DNA of 64,000 nt, taken from positions 19,876,695-19,940,694 of the forward strand of contig CM029129.1 in assembly GCA_016859345.1 (NCBI GenBank). Reading direction: 5' to 3'. This stretch comes from Istiophorus platypterus. Lineage: Eukaryota; Chordata; Actinopteri; Istiophoriformes; Istiophoridae. The notes beneath the pieces were generated by a model. It searched no databases, was not told the DNA's origin, and saw only the letters and a list, made by a program, of their open reading frames with translations. The stretch's first letter is position 1; the number at the start of each line of letters is the position of its first letter. Positions 36,858-49,848 of this stretch are shown one piece after another. A program made the position numbers and the translations under genes.

Positions 36858-37999
36858 TTGATTTTTTTTTGTTACAGGATGTGACCATAATCTATTTTTT
36901 TTAATTAATTTATCAATGTTTTGGCCAGAGAGAAATGTTGAGCAATCAAATAACCACTGTTAATTGTCAATCAACCACCAAACCCTAAAAAGAAATCTGG
37001 AAACCACATTTTTTCAGCATAGTGTAACTCTATTTTTATTTTCTCCAATATGCATGTGTTTATTAACTGTAAAGAAAATTGCAAACTCCCAGTCTAAAGT
37101 GTAGATTTCAATAGTTTTAATATTTCAACCTCTGAACCCATTAATTTCTCCTCTTAATGTTTCCTTAAATTTTAATTTAGAAACTCTCCTTCTTCATACT
37201 GCCTGACTATATCACACAGGAACACTATGTTTTCTGTCTGTTGCTTCAGCATCATTTAAAAAGAAAAACTACTTCATGATACTGAGTGAAGTAAAATAGT
37301 CAAACCCAAGATACCAGACATATCCATATAACCCTGCATCATTCCATCAGATGTGTCTTGTGCATCATTTTAAACACATTTCCCTCATTATTTGTTTTAT
37401 TTTGAAACTTTGGGGTCTTGAGTACAATTTTAGATAAAGTTACTGGAGATGTTAAAGGTGGATAACGAGTTAGTTTTACACGTTTTTTTTCATGCATCTT
37501 TTCGGGAACATTCAACTGGTCAGATTTCTTTCATAGTACCATCCTCATTAATCTTCATAAAGACTGATGTCCTGCGTTGGAGCTTCTCAGAGACAAATGT
37601 GTGATCTGGGCAGTATAGTGTATGAGAAGTTCAACAGTGAACAGTGAATTTCATTTACAGGCTCGTTGGTGTTTTCAGCTTTCAGCTTCACCTTTACAAT
37701 AACAGATACCTGGATGTTTATGATCCTCTGTAATGAAGCAATAAACAGGCACTAAACAAACCTTTAGGGAGTTTCCTCTGCATGGTGTTTGATTATTATA
37801 TGTATCACATTACTCGGGCAGTGGAAAATCAATATGAGAGCAACCGAACTCTCCGTGCTCCCTTGTTCACTGTTATTTCCCTACACTCGTTACTGCTACC
37901 GTTGAACCTACTTGATGAAAACTGTGGATGTTTCTGTGTAGACACAGCAGACTTTTGGATGTGACACCTGGAAAAAAAAACCCCCTGTAATCTGGAAGG
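36858..37999. repeat. Tandem duplication, copy 1 (1.14 kb)
   Basis: Base-by-base reading shows this segment repeated head-to-tail at 38000-39137. The only differences I see are two T-run lengths (9 versus 7 near the start; 8 versus 6 near 37483). Copies are flanked by the microhomology ttgattttttt. No coding function: the 60-codon frame it contains is identical in both copies and resembles nothing I know. Confidence 0.97.
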
Positions 38000-39137
38000 T
38001 TGATTTTTTTGTTACAGGATGTGACCATAATCTATTTTTTTTAATTAATTTATCAATGTTTTGGCCAGAGAGAAATGTTGAGCAATCAAATAACCACTGT
38101 TAATTGTCAATCAACCACCAAACCCTAAAAAGAAATCTGGAAACCACATTTTTTCAGCATAGTGTAACTCTATTTTTATTTTCTCCAATATGCATGTGTT
38201 TATTAACTGTAAAGAAAATTGCAAACTCCCAGTCTAAAGTGTAGATTTCAATAGTTTTAATATTTCAACCTCTGAACCCATTAATTTCTCCTCTTAATGT
38301 TTCCTTAAATTTTAATTTAGAAACTCTCCTTCTTCATACTGCCTGACTATATCACACAGGAACACTATGTTTTCTGTCTGTTGCTTCAGCATCATTTAAA
38401 AAGAAAAACTACTTCATGATACTGAGTGAAGTAAAATAGTCAAACCCAAGATACCAGACATATCCATATAACCCTGCATCATTCCATCAGATGTGTCTTG
38501 TGCATCATTTTAAACACATTTCCCTCATTATTTGTTTTATTTTGAAACTTTGGGGTCTTGAGTACAATTTTAGATAAAGTTACTGGAGATGTTAAAGGTG
38601 GATAACGAGTTAGTTTTACACGTTTTTTCATGCATCTTTTCGGGAACATTCAACTGGTCAGATTTCTTTCATAGTACCATCCTCATTAATCTTCATAAAG
38701 ACTGATGTCCTGCGTTGGAGCTTCTCAGAGACAAATGTGTGATCTGGGCAGTATAGTGTATGAGAAGTTCAACAGTGAACAGTGAATTTCATTTACAGGC
38801 TCGTTGGTGTTTTCAGCTTTCAGCTTCACCTTTACAATAACAGATACCTGGATGTTTATGATCCTCTGTAATGAAGCAATAAACAGGCACTAAACAAACC
38901 TTTAGGGAGTTTCCTCTGCATGGTGTTTGATTATTATATGTATCACATTACTCGGGCAGTGGAAAATCAATATGAGAGCAACCGAACTCTCCGTGCTCCC
39001 TTGTTCACTGTTATTTCCCTACACTCGTTACTGCTACCGTTGAACCTACTTGATGAAAACTGTGGATGTTTCTGTGTAGACACAGCAGACTTTTGGATGT
39101 GACACCTGGAAAAAAAAACCCCCTGTAATCTGGAAGG
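38000..39137. repeat. Tandem duplication, copy 2, ending about 20 bp before htr3b ATG
   Basis: Second copy of the 1.14-kb unit, effectively identical to copy 1. Its right edge is about 20 bp from the htr3b start codon, so it should include the proximal promoter and 5'UTR. Copy 1 would then supply a second promoter-like segment. Confidence 0.97.
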
Positions 39138-39157
39138 TTGATTTTTTTTTAAGCTTG

Positions 39158-39191
39158 ATGTCTCTAATTTGGCTGATGCTGTTGCTGTCAG
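39158..39191 (+). CDS. htr3b: htr3b first coding exon: signal peptide
   Basis: Encodes MSLIWLMLLLLS plus one base, ending at donor gtaagg. With exon 2 it continues AHLSECVPEKPKRSALNQL. The hydrophobic core is short for a signal peptide but usable. An upstream in-frame start was not found within the exon. Confidence 0.8.
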
Positions 39192-42100
39192 GTAAGGTGC
39201 TCTTTTTTTGGCTCAGAATAATTGAATTTCCTTTATAAAGTATTAATTTGTAAGTTTATTATTTTTTTAATTGATTATCTGCTGGGTTTTGTTCCAAAGA
39301 TTTCTGCTTTGTAAAATTTTCCATCAGATGACGTGATTGTGGAGTTTTCAGATATTTCAAACATCAGCGGTTGTTTTCCTCGTTGTGACTCACTGCTTGA
39401 CTCCTACTCATATTACTTACATTATGTCAGCGAGCCACTTACAGATCCAGCATTAGCATTGTAAAGGTCTATTTTCAAACTCTTCTATCAAATTTCTCCT
39501 GACAAATAAAACATAATCAAACACATGCACATGTAATAATTTATGGATTCGTAAAGAAAAACTAGGAAAAAATTTATTTTGCCATCATAGTAAAAAAAAT
39601 TCATCCACATTCTTGTATAAAAAGCTGTGGTATCGTAAATCTATGAAAATTGTAAATGTAACTTGCCTCACACAATCCTTACAATCTGATATTAGAATAT
39701 GCTGGCAGCATAAATATGTGATATATTCATCACAACATTTAGCATTTACCAGTTATTATGGACTGTCTTGCATTGTGTTCACCTGATGCAAACTTAATAA
39801 ATACTTCAAAATTTTAGCAGGGCCGGAATAAGAGGTGAGGGCCTCTGGTGTAAAAATGAGCTTAAGGGCCCCTTGTTACTCCTCAGTGCAAGCTTCTTAT
39901 CAATTAACCTTTAATCTACTAAGACATGGGTTTCCCCGAGGATGGGTTTCCTCCTTAAAGCCCTGATCAAACAAATCTAAAGTGAATTAAGTTACCACCA
40001 AAGAGGTGGCCCACTGATGGTCCAGAGCCACAGGACGGTTTCTCACTTTGCCCTGCTGGTAACTTAGCTTTGCCTTTCAGCTCATCTGTCTGAATGTGTG
40101 CCAGAGAAGCCAAAGAGGTCGGCGCTGAACCAGCTGACCAGGATCCTCCTGAGGAAGTATGACTGTGGAGTTCGGCCCGTTCACAACTGGACCAGTGCAA
40201 CCACCGTCTCCATAGACCTCATACTGCAGTCTGTCCTTGATGTGGTAGGTAAACTTTTTAAGGCCCTTCTGCTGTCTTCACAATGCCGCTAAATTTCCAA
40301 TTACTTCTAATTAATGTGTAGAGTAAAACCAAATTTTTTTTCAGTTTCACTGTAAATTTCTTGTTCATCAAACGCCAGACATATGGAACTTGTAATTGAA
40401 TACTCTAAGACCCCAAGATTACAGTGTTCTTCATGGTATTTTGTGCATTTTAATAGCCTTCCTTAATGTATGAAATGGTTTTGTTAGTGCTGTGTTGAAA
40501 GTTGCCCTGTATGTGTCGCTGCACTACACAACTTTGATTGTAATGGGAACAAGGTCGAGTAATTTCAACTCAAATTGCTCTATTTGTCAGCTTTTATGCA
40601 TCATAAAAATAGAATTATTAAAAAAGTATCATTAAGACATTCTCTTTTTCCCAGGATGGAAAGACACAGAGCATTACTATAAGTATCTGGCACAGACAGG
40701 TATGTGGCCTCTTGTTTTTTCTTCAGGATTTCCTTTTTTTTTTTTTCGGCTCATATAATTTAACAACTTATGCCATACAGTGGGTATGAATTTAAAAGTT
40801 TCTTTTGCAATATGCAGCAACTCTTGTGGATATAACTCTCACTTCATCATGCAGTATTGACTGGAATATGCTACGTTATCAGTAACACAGGCAGTTAAGT
40901 TTTATCTTTTGTTTCAGTGTCTTAAAATCAACAACTGCTTTCCCAGTAAAACATGTATGTATGTTATCACATTTTACTACACACCTCCTCTGCTGCTTTC
41001 AGATCTGGACCGATGAATTCCTGGTTTGGGACCCAGAGGATTTTGATGGCATCAATGAGATCTCGCTGTCATCTGATGCCATCTGGATACCTGATGTAAT
41101 CGTTAGTGAATTGTAAGAAACCACTGAACCCCCTCCCTGAGTGAGATTAACAAAAAAGGGCACCAGGCCTTCCTCAATAAAGAAAACCCTAAAGTTCAAA
41201 ATTGTGTTCTTGGGAGCACAAATTTGGCAGATTGAACAGCAGGATACAGGAAACAAAATCTGCAACAGTGACAGCAGTGTTCTTGTTAACATCTCCAGCT
41301 GGGCAAGGGTCAGACGATTATATAACTGTGCACCTGTTATCCTCACTGTAGTCTCATATCATGCACTACACTGTCAGTGTAAGTTTTTAATATCTATTAC
41401 ATTACAAATACTTTATATATATCAAATTTATAAAATCTCTAAAATAAAATTAGCCAAAAGGATACAAAGGCAGGAGTGTTATATGTTAACCTCCCTATAG
41501 AAAACATCCTTAATTGTACTGTCAGAGACATTAGTTTGGTCTGCAACAAACATTAGATTTCGACTCTGAGACCAAAGTTCATCTTCCAAAATGAAATTAA
41601 ATTATATGTCTAAACATAAAACACTAGGATCACAGAGGACGCCAGGTTATCTTGCTCTGCCAGCAGGCTGTGGTTTATCTGAAAATGTCAGAGCAACTAG
41701 GGGTTATTTTTCACTGTACACTGTGATTCAAGTCTCTACAAGTTGATAGATGACATATAATATATGACCTGAAACCAGAGGCTGTGTGAAAATTTGGAAA
41801 ATAAAAATATATGCTCACTGTTAGAACAGCATAACTCCTCCAAAATGATGTCTTACCAGAGCTAATCAAGAATCAATGAAATCGGAAACACACTGGAACA
41901 CGTGAGCAGCCTTGCAGCACCAAACTGCCTCTGCAGTTATGTAAGGAGGTCAGCTTGGCATAAAGGTGCAGCCAGACGGGTCTCATGTTCTGCCCTGTTT
42001 TCCACGTCTCACCTTACCTCCCCTCTCCCCTTGTGTGTGTGCGTGTGCGTGTTTGTGTGTGTGTCCCCAGCGTGGATGGGGGTAAGTCTCCGCCGATCCA

Positions 42101-42801
42101 CTATGTTTATGTCAACTCCTCCGGCTCCGTGAAGAACTACCGGCCCATGCAGGTGGTGCTGGCCTGCAGCCTGGAGATGTACGCCTTTCCGTTCGACAAG
42201 CAGAACTGCAGCCTCACCTTCCGCAGTTGGCTCCACTCAGGTCTGTTTCTCACCTGTGATGGGGGTGGTGGGAAAAACCACAATTAACTCAGGTTACCCA
42301 GCTTCATATTTGCAAAGTAGAGTTTTCACCTCTGCAACACTTATGAGGTAAAGTCACATCCCCTTCTTTAATTTAATTGGTGAGTTGGGTTATACAGCAA
42401 TTTACTTTACTTATTAAATTTGTTTGAGTTTCTCATTTAACTTCCGATAAATACAAGGTAATTGAGAATATGATCTGGGTGTAATACCCCAATCTTAGAA
42501 TCTCCCAAACCTCACAGGATCCTGACAAAACAACTCAAGGTCGACTAGATTTTTTTCTAAGTGCTTTCAGCCATTTTCATCATCCGAGGGAATTTGGTCA
42601 GTTGTCATGGAGCTGGTTCAGGATTAAGAGTTAAGACACGGAGTGACACTGCTAAATTAACAGGAATCACCAGACGCAAGAAGCCAAGTGAGGGAGCCAG
42701 AGTCCTCAGGGTCATAAGGAATCACGTCAGTGTGAAGGAAAACTGACGTGTCTGGATGAAATCCAAACACTCAAACTCTGACTGTGTTGCAAAGGCAATG
42801 A

Positions 42802-42877
<76 letters not shown>

Positions 42878-43788
42878 GTATTTTTTTCCAACTTCATTCT
42901 CTCTCTTTTTTTTAATCCTTGAATATCCCCCCCTCTTCAGTGAAGGAAATAGACCTGGCTCTGTGGAGGAGCGCAGAGGCCATTGCTAATGACAAGAGGG
43001 AGTTCATGAATGACGGAGAGTGGGAACTGCTGTCCATTCCCTCCCGCTACTGGCAAATCCACCAGGACGACACCGACTATGCGCACATCCAGTTCAACGT
43101 ATGTGACTTGTCGTGTCCGTCATGTGCATTCGTCCCATTTACCACAGAGGGCACGGTGATGAAAGCTAGAAAGTGAAGAAAGTTCAATTGCAAGTAATAC
43201 TGCAGGTTGTTTCAATAAATCCCTAATATTACTTAATCAGTCCAATCCTCTAATATTGTGATGGTGTAAGAGCGCTTCAATAAACCATTCCTCCTGAGCA
43301 AGTAACTGAACTGTGATGGGTGTGACTGCTCATCTACTGTGAGCTTTAAACTGTAGCCCTCTGTGGGTTAGCCAACCCCCCCCCCCAACACCACCACTAC
43401 CACTACCAGGCTGCTGTGTGGTAGAATTGTAAAGTAAAGAGCAATTGCCCGCGACCTTCATGGATCGGGCCTGTGAGCTAATGCCAAATGATGAGGCCGA
43501 GGCTGTTCCTGGCAAGTAAAGAGACAGATAGAGAGAGAGAGGCTGATAGACAGGGGAGGGTGAGCAACCATAATGAGACTGTCTCAGTGGCTGCCTGATC
43601 AATGGACTTCTTGTTAGTGGTGAGGAAAATGGCCCCATAGCCCACTGCAGGTGGAGGGAGCAGGGAGGGCTGCTATTTATTCAGCTCAAAGAGCAAAAGG
43701 CTTTTTGGTAATGGTGCATTTCACGGCTCACTAGGATATTGTTACACTGCCGTTTGGTTGCAGTATAGGTTGTTACAGGGTATTTCTC

Positions 43789-43876
<88 letters not shown>

Positions 43877-46800
43877 ACTATAACATATATTTTTTTATAT
43901 ATAATATATAGATATGGAGATATTACATATACGGATTGATAGATTGATAGTTCAAACACTTACAACCACACAAATGAACACATCCGTCGATATATTTTGT
44001 CAACACAATGCAATTAATACCGTACAGCCTCCCTAGTGCAAATACTCCTCTTAATTTTTGTGCCCATATGGTCGACCCAGTAGACAAGGGAAGTGAGACA
44101 AGAGCTTTGACCAGAGGTGAAAAACCTAATTTAACATTCCACTGAAATATGTTATAATGCAAATTCAGGCCTTAGAAAATTATATACATTATAGCTTGAA
44201 AACTGAAAAATGGCATTAGAACAGACTTTAGATGGATATCACGAATACATGGGAAACTTGCACAATGAGAGATTTTGACTGCGTTACAGAAACTCGTGGA
44301 ACAGCTGCTAGCTAGATGATTTCAGCCCTCTATGAGAGGATTACATCTTTTAGCCCCAGTGGTGCCCCCCCTTTGTCAGTATCATATATACAAATAATAT
44401 ATAAATATATATAAATTTGACCAATCTAGGCAAGAGAAAAAAGTTTAAAATGAAACAAGGGATAAAAATATTTTGTCATTTACTTTTGCTGTATTTTTTA
44501 GGCCTGTGAACACCACAAAGCAAAACCATAGGCCTTTTTAACAGCAGACATTTAGACTTGTCAAAGTTGGAAAAACACAGAATAACAATGGCTCCGTTCT
44601 TATCAAGGGGCCCGGTAAGCCATGACAATGTGACAGTGAGCCAGCGTGAACAATAGCAGGACCTTGACAGAGAAGGCGATGGGTGGAATTCATCCTTCAT
44701 AGATTCTGTTATTTATACCTTAGCTTTGCTCCGCCGTGACATGTCAAAAATATCTTTGAAGAAAACCGTCTGTTTTATTGTTCTCAGAAAATCTAAGACA
44801 CAGTTGTGCCAAAAACTGAACAAATATATACAAAACTATAAGCATGGTCCAATTGGAAAATTAGTACTACTCATAATGTCCATTAGGTCTCAGCTCTCTG
44901 CCCTTAACAACCCCCCCCCGCCCCGTTCAGGTGTTGATCCGCCGGCGCCCCCTGCTGTATGTGGTGGGTCTCCTCATCCCCAGCATCTTCCTCATGCTGG
45001 TGGACGTGATGAGCTTCTATCTGCCTCCGGACAGTGGCATACGCATTGCCTTTAAGATCAGCATACTGCTGGGCTACACCCTCTTCAGGGTCAACCTGAC
45101 AGATAAGCTGCCCGCCACTGCTGTCAGAACTCCTCTTATAGGTGGGACATTTTATGATTTTTTTTGTTCTTTGGATGTTGCTGTGTTCATTCTGTCCATT
45201 TTGCTTTGTTTATTTATTTATTTTATTTTGGACCACCTATTTTTCCCTCTTCAGTTTTGTTGTCATTGAGTTCCCTTGATTTTTGTCTGTTTTGTGTATA
45301 TTTAAGAAATTAAACCCCGTGGACAATCTGTTTTACCCTGTTGTTGATTACTCTGTTAATATTGCGACCAGAAAGGCCGCTGTTCTCACGTAACGTAGTC
45401 CAAAATGCAATGTCAGCACATCTCCAATAATAGTGTCAAACCTCAACTCCAATTAACCAGAATTCCTGGAGGGTGATCTGTAAACCAGGCAGAGCGTGCT
45501 TTGGTTTACCAGCCTGGTCTGGTCTGAAAGTACTCAGAGGATGAAAGAGGAAAATTAACTGGGGCCTATTCTAAGACACATGTTCACTGATTGCCCTGGA
45601 TATCTCTACCCAGAAAAAGTATGGATCTTCTTCAAGTTCGGAACAAGGATTGATGTAAAAAAAGATCTAGAGAAGGTTTGCCAGAGTTGATATAAGCATC
45701 TGTTGAGGGAAACCCAATAAATAAGGAAAAACCATAGTTTCTAAACCGTAGTTGTATCAAGAAGCCTCGTTGTGATTTAGGCTGATAGTTGATTTTTACA
45801 TTAAATGAATAAAAAATAAAACATGACCAAGCATAGACCCTGGTTTTTGTTTAATTTGTCAAATTAGAGAACACCAAAATCGATTTTGGTTGTATTCATA
45901 TTAACACCAATAATACAATCATAGCACAGCTATTGCAGTAATTCAATTAAGGGGCAACTATATAAACATCTCATGCTGCACTTTTTAGGTGGATGTGAAT
46001 ATTTTAGATTAGATTAGATTCAACTTGATTGTCATTACACAGATTACAGGTACAAAGCCAATGAAATGCAGCTAGCATCTAACCAGAGTGCAACCTAATA
46101 GTATCATATACAGAAAGTGCAGATTTTAATAGCATGTACAGCATAAGTGATGCTATATCTAACAGCGTTTACAGGGTTATTGACGGTAGAGAACAACATA
46201 TATACAGATTATTATATATGTACAACATATTTAATTATATTCAATGTAGAGATGAATAGACGGAGTTAGAAATGGTTGTGTAAGAGTTGGAAATAGAATA
46301 GAATGTTCTAAGTTTTAGTTAAACCACTAACAGGTATTTTAACCTGTAAACAGCTTAACTAGATTACGAAACTTTGAGTTGTCACCGCACTTAATTTTTT
46401 TGTAGAATAATCTGCTTAATTACTGTACATCTGACAATGTGACACAATGTGCTGGGAGCCTAAGGCACTGGTTTGAATGGTCCTACGAACAACCCATGGT
46501 ATCAATAATGCCTCATTCTGAAAATTTTGGCCATTATTTTAGCCTGTTTTCTTTTTCTTTTTTATGTCCTTCCGACTCCATTCAGGTGTGTACTTTGCGG
46601 TGTGCATGGCCCTGCTGATGCTCAGCCTGATCAAATCTATTTTGGTGGTGAAGCTGCTCCACCACAGCGAGAAGGAGGTCAGACAAATGTCAGTGTCTGC
46701 CTGCCTGCTGGACAAGTACGGCTCAGCCGGCCGCGGCTTCAAGGAGAGCGCCTTAACCTCCATCAAAACCCTGGACCACGTCGACCCGTCTGGAGGTAAA

Positions 46801-47451
46801 CTATGAGGCTAAAGGCCTGAGATTTTCTAAATGTCCCACTGACAGGGAATGTCAGAGCACATTCTTACTTTTCGTTTCATCAAATCCAAGATCTCGTCGC
46901 AAAGAACAGGTGCTCATTGGAGTCAAGGGTGAAAGAATGTTGGATAAAAGGAAGCCAAGGCACTTTTTTTAATCTTTATGAGAAAGTTTATGCTCTAAAA
47001 AGACAGTGACAAATGCTGTATCCAAAGTCTCTGGAAACTCAGGCTTTTGGAAAGGTTTCAGGGACAGGGGTAAATTTTCCCTACCCACTGGTTTTGATTG
47101 TTCAAATTTACCCAGACAAACTGCATGGGTCTATATTAATTGTTCACAATTGAGACTAGATTTGTTGATCTCCCTGTAGATTATGAGCTTGAGTCCCCGT
47201 CCCCGCTGGAGGGGGATCTGCTGTCCCTGAATGAGATCCAGGACGCTCCCTCTGGGCCGGACTGGCTCCTCCAGGAGCTGGTTTCCCTCCGCTTGGCTTT
47301 GTCCCAGGACGAGAGCGAGTCTTCGGCTCAGGCCGACTGGCTCGCCCTCTGCTCCAAGCTCGACTGCCTCCTGTTCCGCCTCTACCTGTTGGTTCTGGCC
47401 CTGTACGCCGGCACTCTGCTGCTGCTCTGGACCAGCTGGAGCTTCGCCTGA
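39158..47451 (+). CDS. htr3b: 5-hydroxytryptamine receptor 3B subunit (9 coding exons)
   Basis: Cys-loop pentameric ligand-gated ion channel subunit, plasma membrane; in mammals HTR3B works only with HTR3A. Exons: 39158-39191, 40081-40244, 40655-40699, 41003-41112, 42071-42240, 42941-43098, 44931-45141, 46586-46795, 47180-47451. All phases agree, giving 457 aa (human about 441). Seen: a short signal peptide, loop D W78, a Cys-loop C150-C164 with 13 intervening residues, W171 in SWLHS, M1 IRRRPLLYVVGLLIPSIFL, M2 IAFKISILLGYTLFRVN with 9' L274, M3 and a C-terminal M4. GYTLFRVN matches the human 3B hallmark GYTVFRVN and separates this gene from 3A. At -1' there is I264 instead of glutamate, but D285 is retained at 20'. 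AATAAA at 47681 is a good polyadenylation signal. Lies upstream of its paralogue htr3a on the same strand. Confidence 0.95.
42071..42240 (+). CDS. htr3b: htr3b exon 5: Cys-loop and TrpB
   Basis: Encodes the Cys-loop CSLEMYAFPFDKQNC and SWLHS. The length of 170 nt and phases 2/1 are the same as in htr3a exon 5. The acceptor follows a (GT)n-rich tract that ends in ccccag. Confidence 0.95.
42802..42878. repeat. (AC)n-(TA)n microsatellite in htr3b intron 5
   Basis: About 75 bp of AC then TA dinucleotides, ending 60 bp before the acceptor of exon 6. Confidence 0.95.
43787..43876. repeat. (CTAT)n microsatellite in htr3b intron 6
   Basis: About 90 bp of CTAT tetranucleotide repeats. Confidence 0.95.
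44931..45141 (+). CDS. htr3b: htr3b exon 7: M1 and pore-lining M2
   Basis: Encodes 70 codons from VLIRRRPLLY to RTPLI plus one base. It contains M1, the intracellular M1-M2 loop DSGIR and M2 through D285. The exon is 211 nt, identical in length to its htr3a counterpart. Confidence 0.96.
46003..46270. repeat. Non-LTR retroposon 3'-end-like repeat
   Basis: Begins 'ttagattagattagattcaa' then 'cttgattgtcattacacag' and 'tacaaagccaatgaaatgca', which I recognise as the start of a widespread fish retroposon-derived repeat. It continues as AT-rich 'gtacaacatatttaa' sequence. It is in htr3b intron 7. Confidence 0.6.
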
Positions 47452-49789
47452 CCACATGCTCAGACTTATTGATTTTTGAATAATATACGGTACTTCTCGC
47501 TACGCGGTGTTTACCATATTTACAGTGATTATTGATGCAGAACTTTAAAGGCCTTTATGTGATACAATGCAAAGGGTGGAATGCAGACAATACCATGCAA
47601 GCAGGCCGATGTGTATCTAAAATATACTTCAAAAAGTGGTCGTCTTTAATTTTTCCTTGCACAAAAGTTTGTAAGAAGTAAATAAAATACACTTGATATT
47701 CTATATCTGTGTTGTTCACCAAATTATTAATTCTGGTTCCTTGGTACTTTGTTCTTATTCATACAGTTTTGACCTATGTCATGAAAACTTTATACTCAAC
47801 CAAAATAATTGCTGGGGACTGGGAACAAGGCAACATCACTGCAACAGGTCGAACAGGGCAAGAGATGTGAGCAGTGAAATGATCGGACAGGTGGTAGACA
47901 AAAACCACAATTAATCCAGATTATATGAATCACTGGGAGCTAAAATTTAAGTCAGATTACCTGTGATGTTGGTTAGAATCCATAATTGAATAAAATAACT
48001 GTAAACTCGCCACTGAAATCAAAGTCAAAACATGAGGTTTGTCTTTAAACTGGGATAAATGTTTACAGTCAGTACTCTGGGGTGGTAATTCTACGGTCCA
48101 ACCTTGTTTTCTCTGATGCTGTTTTGTCCCTAGGTCACTGCCACTGAGCTGGTGACAACTTCATGATAAGTGATCCAACACTCCAAAAAATAAATTTCAA
48201 GTCGTCTGAAACAAGAACTATCCTTAGAATATTCTGTTTGCATTTTTTCTCCAGATATTGCACTGCCACTGTAATGCGGCATCACAGTTTTTGCCGAGAC
48301 ATTATTGTACTGGGGTCTGTTATCATGTTTTTTTTTCCCGACAGTGGAGATTTACTCAAAGATACCGTATAATAAAGCAGCTCTCGGGAGAAAATCCTCA
48401 GCGCCAGTGTGATGTTATAATATTGTATTCATACTTTAATCTCCAGCCCGCTGCCACAGAATAGATCAATACAGCCCATTCAGAGCTCAGCAGCTGTGTC
48501 TCTATTCCCTGTTGGTTGCCTAATAGTCGTGATAAGAATATCAAAAGTGCGTCATAGGAAACTTACCGGTGGAAAGGTCCATATTAATGCAATTTTCACA
48601 GTATCTGCAAGCCTCTTCTTCCAGTGGGTCTGGTTACAAGATGTTATGCAACAGAGCTGTGGATAAGTGTCTAGTCAGTTTCTTGTTACAGTCCCGATGA
48701 GGTAATCAGTGGTTGTGTAGTCAGTTCAAGCTTCGTCTTCTCACTTTGCTGTGAATATGAAAGTCATCTCGTGATCGCTCTTTTGGCTTAAGCTGCATAA
48801 GACTGTGTTGTGAAGGTACAGGAGAATCGTAAATAAAAGCCTTATAGAGTCAAACCAGCTATGAACCTGCCTTGTTTTTTAATTCTGAAGTACACTGAAA
48901 AGAAATCTGTCAATTAAAGGCTACAGCATAAAAGTTCATCATTTTGCATTGTGGAAAGCATATTTATAGCGGAAAAAGCAGACAAAGAAATACACCTGTA
49001 GGCAATTTAAACTAAATTGAATGAAATTAAAAACATCTTGTTACAACATCTTTTTATTTCGTTTTGGACCCAAGGGTTCAAACCAAAGAGAATCAGAAAA
49101 CATTTCTTAAAGTGTATGATGTACAGGAATTTCTCATCTGAGTCTCATACTCTAGATGTTTGGAACAGAGCTGGACAGTGAGAGGGGGACATGGTTTCTT
49201 TGTATTATCATTCAGCAATGTAAAAAGCATTGCAAAACAAGCCTAACACACCACTTGACTTGACTATCTTAATGTTCCAGGGCTAAACATCCCAACCTAA
49301 ATTTTCACCAACGTGTTCTGATTGGTGCATTTCAGCCAGTCATATATTATATCCTGTTCTATTATTTTGACAGGAGACTTTGACAGAGTTGATAAAACAA
49401 GAACGGAAACTACTGCCACTATTCACATAAAATGCAAACTGTTATTTCCATTCCGTCCTCATTTCATATGAACTTGGCATAATTCAGATTCAAACACAAA
49501 AGCCCAATTTGGAATTCCCTTTATAAATTTAGGTAGCACTTTGCCATTGTAACATTTTCAGAGTGAAAAACCGTTTATTTCCAAAATGTTGACTTTTCAT
49601 GAGTGGCACTTTGGGACGATGCATCTTTTTTGAGATAATCCAACGGGCGTATAAGTGGTTTATTTATCTTAAGAAGACAGACAATGTTCTCACCCAGTGA
49701 AGGAAAAGTTGATCTCTTTCAGTTTATCTAAAAACATCGGAAAAACAGCAGCTTTGCAGGCGCATGTTTTTACTCGATAGGGATGATAC

Positions 49790-49848
<59 letters not shown>

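Noticed and set aside
37782..39102. Identical 60-codon frames at 37782-37964 and 38920-39102
   Set aside because: Identity is due to the tandem DNA duplication; no codon bias, domain or splice signals support a gene.
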